NCBI GenBank assembly: GCA_002711965.1
Contig: PASM01000023.1
Span: 11,987 to 44,159 of the forward strand
Length of the DNA stretch: 32,173 nt
Direction of reading: 5' to 3'
From: Chloroflexota bacterium
GTDB taxonomy: Bacteria > Chloroflexota > Dehalococcoidia > UBA1151 > TMED-70
Positions 26,980 to 32,173 of this stretch are shown piece by piece (position 1 is the stretch's first letter; each line of letters starts with the position of its first letter). The translations under genes were made by a program, and so were the position numbers. The notes beneath the pieces were generated by a model. It was not told the DNA's origin. It did not search any database and saw only the letters and a list, made by a program, of their open reading frames with translations.

Positions 26980-29900
26980 ACAGGCCTTGATGCCCTTCTT
27001 CTGCGCCATCTACTAAGAGTATATTTTCTTTTTTTTATCTTTAAATTTTTTGGTCTTTCTGGAAGAAAGTCGTTTTTTATTTTTATTTGATTGCTTTTCT
27101 TTATTTTTTTTGTTTTATGCAATTTTCCTTCTGCTTTTTTATCACTCTTTATATTAGGGAGTTCGTTTAGAAATTTACCTGTTGCAGTTTTTGTTGATGC
27201 TACAAATTCAGGCGTTCCTTCACAAATTATTTCTCCTCCTTTTTCTCCAGCTTGAGGGCCTAGTTCAATTATCCAATCTGCATTTTTTATCATATCTAAA
27301 TGATGCTCTATTACCACTACAGAATTTCCATTTTTAACTAGAGCATGTAAAACATTTAATAGTTTAGAGCAATCATCAAAAGATAAACCTGTAGTTGGTT
27401 CGTCTAATATATAAAAAGTATTTCCAGTAGATCTTTTTGATAATTCTGTTGCTAATTTGATCCTTTGAGCCTCTCCACCTGATAATGTTGTTGCTGGTTG
27501 GCCAAGTTTTATATATCCTAATCCCACATTATTTAATGTTTCTAGCTTTTTCTTAATATTTGGTATATTTTCAAATATTTCGATAGAATCTTCAACTGTT
27601 TTGTTGAGAATATCGGCAATTGATTCTCCTTTAAATTTAATATCAAGGGCATCATTGTTATATCGTTTTCCGTTACATACTTCACAAGGAATAGTCACAT
27701 CTGGTAAAAATTGCATTTCTATTTCTTTGTATCCAGCTCCAGAACAATCCTCACATCTTCCCCCTTTTACGTTGAAAGAAAACCTTCCTGCTTTATAACC
27801 CCTACTCATTGCTTCAGGCATTTTTGCAAAAAGTTCTCTAATAGGAGTAAATAATCCTGTATAAGTAGCAGGATTTGATCTTGGAGTTCTTCCTATTGGA
27901 GATTGATCTATTACTATAATCTTGTCTATATTTTCAATTCCTTTAATCTCAGAGTATTTTCCTTCTTTTACAGATTTTTTTGTTATTTTTTTGAGCAGAG
28001 CCTTAGAAAGAATATCGTTAATTAGTGTACTTTTTCCTGAACCTGACACACCTGCAACACAAACAAAATTATTTAAAGGAATATTTACGTCAATATTTTT
28101 TAAATTATTTTCAGCAGCGCCTTTAATTTGTATATAATTTGAGCTTTTCTTTCTATTTTTTGGAATTGAAATTTCTTTTTTGCCAGACAAATACATTCCG
28201 GTGAGGGATTTTTCATTTTTCATTATTTCATCAGGCGATCCTTGAGCAACAACATTTCCACCATAAGAACCTGCCCCAGGCCCCATATCGATAATTTGAT
28301 CCGCAGATTTCATAACATATTCGTCGTGCTCTACGACAATAACTGTATTTCCAATATCTTTAAGGTTGATTAGCGTTTTAATTAATTTTTCATTATCTAT
28401 GGGGTGCAACCCTATTGAAGGCTCATCGCAAACATACATTACACCAGTTAATCCTGCGCCTATTTGAGTTGCCAATCTGATCCTTTGCCCTTCTCCTCCA
28501 GAAAGAGTAGAAGACATTCTGTCCAAGCTAATATACCCTAATCCTACTTCTCTAAGAAAAGATAACCTTGAATTAATTTCTTTAAAAATTTCTTCAGAAA
28601 TCTTTTTTTCACTTTCAGATAATAGATTTTTATTTTTATCTGTTTCGTTTATCCATTTAAAGCAATCGTCAATAGAAAGGCTTGTTGCTTCCATAATATT
28701 CTTTTCAAGAACCATTACAGACAGAGACTCTGGCTTTAGCCTTTCTCCTTTGCAATTTGAACAAGGGCTTTCAGACATAAATTTTAGAATTTCTTCTTTT
28801 ATTTTGTCAGAATCTGTGTTTAAGTACCTTTTTTCTATAGAAGGGATGAGTCCGTCAAAATACCTAAGTTGGAATTCTAAATCTTCTATGTTATCTTTTT
28901 TTGGAAACTCAGAATCTATGACTCCATATAAAAGCAAATTTAATATAGATTTATGTATTTTTTTTATAGGTGCGTTTTTATCAACTTCCAAGTCTTCAAG
29001 AATAGAGTAAAAGTTGTTTTTTTGCCAACTTACAACTATTCTTGCATCTTCAACTATATCCATCCCTTTTTCATTAATGGATGCATTGGCATCTCTTATT
29101 ATTAGATTGGGGTCGACTTCTAATGAAAAACCTAGGCCCGTACACTTTGTGCAGGCGCCGAAAGGGGTATTAAAAGAAAAGCTTCTAGGCTCTAGTTCAG
29201 ATAAAGATATATTGCATTCTGTGCACGCAAGAAGTTCAGAATATATGATTTCTTCTTCACTGATTTTGTCAACGTATATTACCCCGTTTCCATATTTCAG
29301 CCCTGTTTCCACCGAAGAAGAAATTCTGTTTTTATCTACATTTGAATTGATTATCAATCTGTCTATAACTATTTCAATATTGTGCCATTTATTTTTTTCT
29401 AGTTTTATTTCTTCATCTAGTTCGTAAATTTCACCGTCAACTCTTACTCGAGAAAAACCTTCAGATTTTATTTTTTCAAGCACATTAACATGCTGACCTT
29501 TCATATGCCTGATAACAGGAGCAAGAACCATAAACCTTGTTTCTTCCTCATAGTTAAATATGTCCTCAACTATTTTTTGTACGTCTTGTTTTTCAACAAG
29601 TTTTCCGCAATTGTAGCAATGAGGAATTCCTATTCGGGCGTATAAAAGTCTGAAATAATCATATATTTCGGTTACAGTACCTACGGTTGATCTTGGATTT
29701 TTAGAAACTCCTTTTTGATCAATTGAAATAGAAGGAGAAAGGCCGTCTATCTGATCGACGTCAGGTTTTTCCATTCTTCCTAAAAATTGTCTTGCATAAG
29801 CAGATAAAGATTCTACGTATCTTCTTTGACCTTCTGCATAAAGAGTATCAAACGCTAAGCTACTTTTGCCTGAACCAGAAACTCCTGTAATAACTACAAA

Positions 29901-29984
29901 TTTTTCTCTTGGAATGTCAAGATCGACATTTCTTAAGTTGTGCTCCCGAGCACCTTTTATTATTATTTTGCTTGATTTGACCAA
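26976..29984 (-). CDS. uvrA: Excinuclease ABC subunit A
   Basis: Damage-sensing ATPase of nucleotide excision repair, 1002 aa. The first Walker A is GVSGSGKS (34-41). The zinc-binding cysteine pairs are CYNCG, CTEC...CTKC, CSNC and CEDC...CEVC. Both ABC signatures, LSGGEGQRIRLA and LSGGEAQRIKLA, are present. The C-terminal tail, about 55 residues after FLNELPNIK, is strongly basic and ends SRWRRRRASRPV, an extension beyond the usual length of about 940 residues. Single gene, convergent with the membrane protein. Confidence 0.97.
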   Translation of the reverse strand: MVKSSKIIIKGAREHNLRNVDLDIPREKFVVITGVSGSGKSSLAFDTLYAEGQRRYVESLSAYARQFLGRMEKPDVDQIDGLSPSISIDQKGVSKNPRSTVGTVTEIYDYFRLLYARIGIPHCYNCGKLVEKQDVQKIVEDIFNYEEETRFMVLAPVIRHMKGQHVNVLEKIKSEGFSRVRVDGEIYELDEEIKLEKNKWHNIEIVIDRLIINSNVDKNRISSSVETGLKYGNGVIYVDKISEEEIIYSELLACTECNISLSELEPRSFSFNTPFGACTKCTGLGFSLEVDPNLIIRDANASINEKGMDIVEDARIVVSWQKNNFYSILEDLEVDKNAPIKKIHKSILNLLLYGVIDSEFPKKDNIEDLEFQLRYFDGLIPSIEKRYLNTDSDKIKEEILKFMSESPCSNCKGERLKPESLSVMVLEKNIMEATSLSIDDCFKWINETDKNKNLLSESEKKISEEIFKEINSRLSFLREVGLGYISLDRMSSTLSGGEGQRIRLATQIGAGLTGVMYVCDEPSIGLHPIDNEKLIKTLINLKDIGNTVIVVEHDEYVMKSADQIIDMGPGAGSYGGNVVAQGSPDEIMKNEKSLTGMYLSGKKEISIPKNRKKSSNYIQIKGAAENNLKNIDVNIPLNNFVCVAGVSGSGKSTLINDILSKALLKKITKKSVKEGKYSEIKGIENIDKIIVIDQSPIGRTPRSNPATYTGLFTPIRELFAKMPEAMSRGYKAGRFSFNVKGGRCEDCSGAGYKEIEMQFLPDVTIPCEVCNGKRYNNDALDIKFKGESIADILNKTVEDSIEIFENIPNIKKKLETLNNVGLGYIKLGQPATTLSGGEAQRIKLATELSKRSTGNTFYILDEPTTGLSFDDCSKLLNVLHALVKNGNSVVVIEHHLDMIKNADWIIELGPQAGEKGGEIICEGTPEFVASTKTATGKFLNELPNIKSDKKAEGKLHKTKKIKKSNQIKIKNDFLPERPKNLKIKKRKYTLSRWRRRRASRPV

Positions 29985-30112
29985 ATTCTGAGCTTTTTAT
30001 TTAATTCTATATATTTGTTTGTACTATTTCGATAAGCAAATTAAAACAATTTGATGATTAGAATATAATAATTGTATATAGTTTTAATAATCAAATTACG
30101 TATCTTATCTAA
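29985..30112. promoter_or_regulatory. uvrA / small-ORF divergent spacer
   Basis: On the plus strand TATAAT at 30064-30069 is a good -10, 43 bp before ATG 30113, without a clear -35. An imperfect inverted repeat (TTGATGATTA at 30051-30060, TAATAATCAA at 30085-30094; one mismatch) brackets it and could be an operator. No clear SOS-type (LexA) box for uvrA was recognised. Confidence 0.3.
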
Positions 30113-30433
30113 ATGAATAAAAATCCCAAAATACTAACAAAAGATCTTTTATATGAAATAGATAAGCTTGTTGAAGATATTCAAATAAAATCTGTATTAG
30201 ATCAGAAGAAAAAAATAAACACTATTTTTGCAGAAAATATTATCCCTTTACTTCTTGAAATAAAAACTTCTATAGAAATTGAATATTTTTCTCAACATGA
30301 TCTTAGAGAGAAAATTAATTATTGCCTCGCGTCTACTTCAGATATTGTAGATATTGACTCAGAGTATGCACCTTTCTACTCAAGAATGAGAGTAATGCGT
30401 GAAAATATTTTTCAAAAAATGAGTAATAAATAG
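30113..30433 (+). CDS. Hypothetical protein in frame ahead of ybeY
   Basis: 106-aa helical, charged protein without a recognised family; no signal peptide or membrane segment. It has no evident ribosome site. Its TAG stop (30431-30433) is followed immediately, in the same frame, by the ybeY coding region. It may be a separate small gene translated before ybeY, or the N-terminal part of a readthrough product. Confidence 0.55.
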   Translation: MNKNPKILTKDLLYEIDKLVEDIQIKSVLDQKKKINTIFAENIIPLLLEIKTSIEIEYFSQHDLREKINYCLASTSDIVDIDSEYAPFYSRMRVMRENIFQKMSNK

Positions 30434-30934
30434 CTGGAAAAGTCAAAGTCACAAGATAATATTTTTGTTTCATGTGAATCTTCAAGTTCTTGGGAAGAAT
30501 ATTTTGACCTAATAATAAAATCTATACAAACAACTAGAAAAGCAGAAAATATAAATGATTATTATAAATTTAATGTTTATTTAATTGATAATGAAGAGAT
30601 TGAAAAGTTAAATTCTGAGTTTTTAGATAATCATTATGAAACTGATGTTTTATCTTTCAATTTTTATGAAGGATGGAAAAATGGAAAGTTAATAGATGAG
30701 AACAATCTCTTCCCTGGTGAGGACTCAAAAAATGAAATTGGAGAAATTTACATATCTATTCCAAAAATTCAAACACAATCTTTAGAAAATGGCGTAAGTT
30801 TTTCAAAAGAATTATCCACAATGGCTGTTCATGGAGCACTTCATCTTTTAGGATATAACCATGAAGATATTTTGGAAGAAAAAATAATGTTTTCAAAAAC
30901 AGACGAAATATTAAAAAGTATTATTTTAGAATAG
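30434..30934 (+). CDS. ybeY: Endoribonuclease YbeY (non-canonical start)
   Basis: Zinc-dependent RNase for 16S rRNA maturation and ribosome quality control. The frame gives 166 residues. It contains ETDVLSFNFYEG, GEIYISIPK and the metal motif VHGALHLLGYNHED, with His codons at 30830, 30842 and 30860 (HxxxHxxxxxH). There is no ATG, GTG or TTG in frame before the zinc motif's own methionine. The frame opens directly after the TAG of the preceding ORF. A CTG at 30434 or an ATT at 30461 would give a normal-length protein. Readthrough of the UAG is the alternative. Followed by dnaX after three bases. Confidence 0.85.
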   Translation: MEKSKSQDNIFVSCESSSSWEEYFDLIIKSIQTTRKAENINDYYKFNVYLIDNEEIEKLNSEFLDNHYETDVLSFNFYEGWKNGKLIDENNLFPGEDSKNEIGEIYISIPKIQTQSLENGVSFSKELSTMAVHGALHLLGYNHEDILEEKIMFSKTDEILKSIILE

Positions 30935-30937
30935 ATT

Positions 30938-32173
30938 ATGAGTTTAAAAAGGGAAGTTTTATATCAAAAATGGAGACCTAAGCTATTTTCTGATGTTATG
31001 GGTCAAGATCATATCACTGTAACATTAAGAAATTCTTTGCTAAGAAATAAATATGCACACGCATACCTTTTTACTGGACCTAGAGGAGTTGGAAAAACAT
31101 CTACAGCTAGAATTTTAGCTAAAGCTCTCAATCTTGAAGTTGACGAACAAGGAGAACCAAAGATTGATTCTAAAATTTCTGAGGATATTGATAATGGTAA
31201 ATTTCTAGACCTTATAGAGATTGACGCAGCTTCAAATAGAAGAATTGATGACATTAGGTCTTTATTAGATAATGTTCAATTTATGCCATCATCAGGTAAA
31301 TATAAAGTTTATATTATCGATGAGGTGCATATGTTGACCAATGAAGCCTTCAATGCTCTTTTAAAAACTTTAGAAGAACCACCACCTCAGGTTATTATGA
31401 TTTTAGCTACAACTGAATATCAAAAATTACCAGAAACAATTGTATCTAGATGCCAAAGGTTTGATTTTAGAAATGTATCTAATTCAGAAGTAGTGAAAAG
31501 ATTAAAGTTTATAGCAGAAAATGAAAATATAGATTGCAAAGAAGAAATTTTATGGTTTATAGCAGAAAATTCTTCAGGTTCACTAAGAGACGCTTGTAAT
31601 TTATTAGAGCAATTATCAATAGCTTTTGATGAGATAACAATTGATAAAGCAAGAGAATTATTTGGAATCATAGATGAAAACTTATCTTTAAGCATATTAA
31701 AAATGATAATTGATGACAATAAAAAAGAACTCATTGAAACCCTTCAAGACCTTAGACTTAGGGGAATAGATTTCAAGATGCTTTCTAGCTCTATTATTGA
31801 TGTTTTGAGATTAGGGATATTTACTATTAATGGATCCACAGAAATTCAAGGATACTCTACAGATTTCATTAAGAGTACATCTTCAGTTTTTGATGGAATT
31901 GAATCTAAAAAATTAATCATAATTCTTGAAAAATTTATAGAAATGATCTCATTAAGAACAGAGCACTTTGATCCTCTTTTAGACTCTTCTCTAATGTACT
32001 TAACCTTCATGTTTGAAAGTAAAGCAATTCAAAAAGAAGAACTTCCAATAGAAAAAAATATTGCAATAGAAGATTCGCAAAAAAATGATACTCCGGTTCA
32101 AAAAAATAAACCAATAGAAAAAAATATTGTGATAGAAGATTCGCAAAAAAATGATACTCCGGTTCAAAAAAAT
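30938..32173 (+). CDS. dnaX: DNA polymerase III subunit gamma/tau (5' part)
   Basis: Clamp-loader ATPase; 412 codons are visible and the gene runs off the window. It starts SLKREVLYQKWRPKLFSDV. Walker A is GPRGVGKT (47-54), DEVH is at 128-131 and the SRC arginine-finger motif at 170-172. After AKALNL (61-66) the four zinc cysteines (normally C-x8-C-x2-C-x2-C) are all missing, yet EIDAASN (94-100) resumes normally. The segment after about residue 365 is a charged linker with a 22-residue tandem repeat. Upstream ybeY ends three bases before the ATG. Confidence 0.96.
   Translation, partial: MSLKREVLYQKWRPKLFSDVMGQDHITVTLRNSLLRNKYAHAYLFTGPRGVGKTSTARILAKALNLEVDEQGEPKIDSKISEDIDNGKFLDLIEIDAASNRRIDDIRSLLDNVQFMPSSGKYKVYIIDEVHMLTNEAFNALLKTLEEPPPQVIMILATTEYQKLPETIVSRCQRFDFRNVSNSEVVKRLKFIAENENIDCKEEILWFIAENSSGSLRDACNLLEQLSIAFDEITIDKARELFGIIDENLSLSILKMIIDDNKKELIETLQDLRLRGIDFKMLSSSIIDVLRLGIFTINGSTEIQGYSTDFIKSTSSVFDGIESKKLIIILEKFIEMISLRTEHFDPLLDSSLMYLTFMFESKAIQKEELPIEKNIAIEDSQKNDTPVQKNKPIEKNIVIEDSQKNDTPVQKN
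32045..32173 (+). repeat. 66-bp tandem repeat in dnaX
   Basis: Unit 1 is 32045-32110; unit 2 starts at 32111 and is cut by the window end. They encode PIEKNI(A/V)IEDSQKNDTP followed by VQKNK. The two copies differ at one codon (GCA versus GTG), implying recent duplication. More copies may follow. Confidence 0.9.

Noticed and set aside
29014..29427. 137-codon plus-strand ORF opposite uvrA
   Set aside because: It is antisense to the conserved zinc and ATPase region of UvrA and rich in Ser/Ile as expected from the reverse strand. No independent support.
30812..30820. Canonical DnaA box TTATCCACA
   Set aside because: A single copy inside the ybeY coding sequence just before the zinc motif; about the number expected by chance in a window this size.

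Overview
The window is a dense, AT-rich bacterial chromosome segment (roughly one third G+C by eye). Genes often overlap or sit a few bases apart, and TTG starts are common (gcvPB, a transporter, a MazG-like gene, an AcoX-like gene). No tRNA, rRNA, CRISPR array, insertion sequence or phage gene was seen. The mix of split glycine decarboxylase (GcvPA/GcvPB), enolase-superfamily dehydratase, UxuA-type mannonate dehydratase, KDG kinase, class III CoA transferase, AcoX-like protein and obgE-nadD linkage fits a streamlined marine heterotroph. A SAR202-like Chloroflexota is my best guess, but it is an inference from gene content, not a placement.

Layout. Positions 1-5154 (+): end of gcvH, then gcvPA, gcvPB, a D-2-hydroxyacid dehydrogenase and an enolase-superfamily enzyme, in one tightly packed operon. 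5157-6797 (-): a secreted/anchored YtkA/FixH-like protein and KDG kinase with a strong palindrome in its leader. 6856-7752 (+): an EamA-type transporter. 8012-11500 (-): CoA transferase, trpB and fmt. 11781-15964 (+): dnaA, a short region with repeated DnaA-box-like 9-mers, obgE, nadD, pyrE and a MazG-like NTP pyrophosphohydrolase. 15953-18358 (-): gyrB. 18588-23807 (+): a 2-oxoacid/acetoin-type dehydrogenase cluster (E1 alpha, E1 beta, HAD hydrolase, E2, AcoX-like) and a VOC protein. 23839-26355 (-): UxuA-like enzyme and glycerol kinase. 26455-26979 (+): an orphan membrane protein. 26976-29984 (-): uvrA. 30113-32173 (+): a small orphan gene, ybeY and the first part of dnaX.

How the parts fit. 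UxuA (mannonate to KDG) and KDG kinase (KDG to KDPG) are consecutive steps of hexuronate breakdown, though encoded 17 kb apart. The enolase-superfamily enzyme may feed similar keto-acids. The GCS proteins and the E1/E2 complex both need lipoate and an E3 subunit, and no E3 gene is present here. The replication/GTPase block is the most unusual part. DnaA keeps Walker A and B but has lost the residues aligned with the arginine finger, sensor I and sensor II. The adjacent ObgE has lost its DxxG and NKxD GTPase motifs. DnaX lacks its usual four zinc cysteines. Two reading-frame anomalies also deserve attention: E1 beta has a -1 frameshift at an A6 run just after its ribosome binding site and start codon, and ybeY has no ATG/GTG/TTG start and lies in frame behind a UAG stop.
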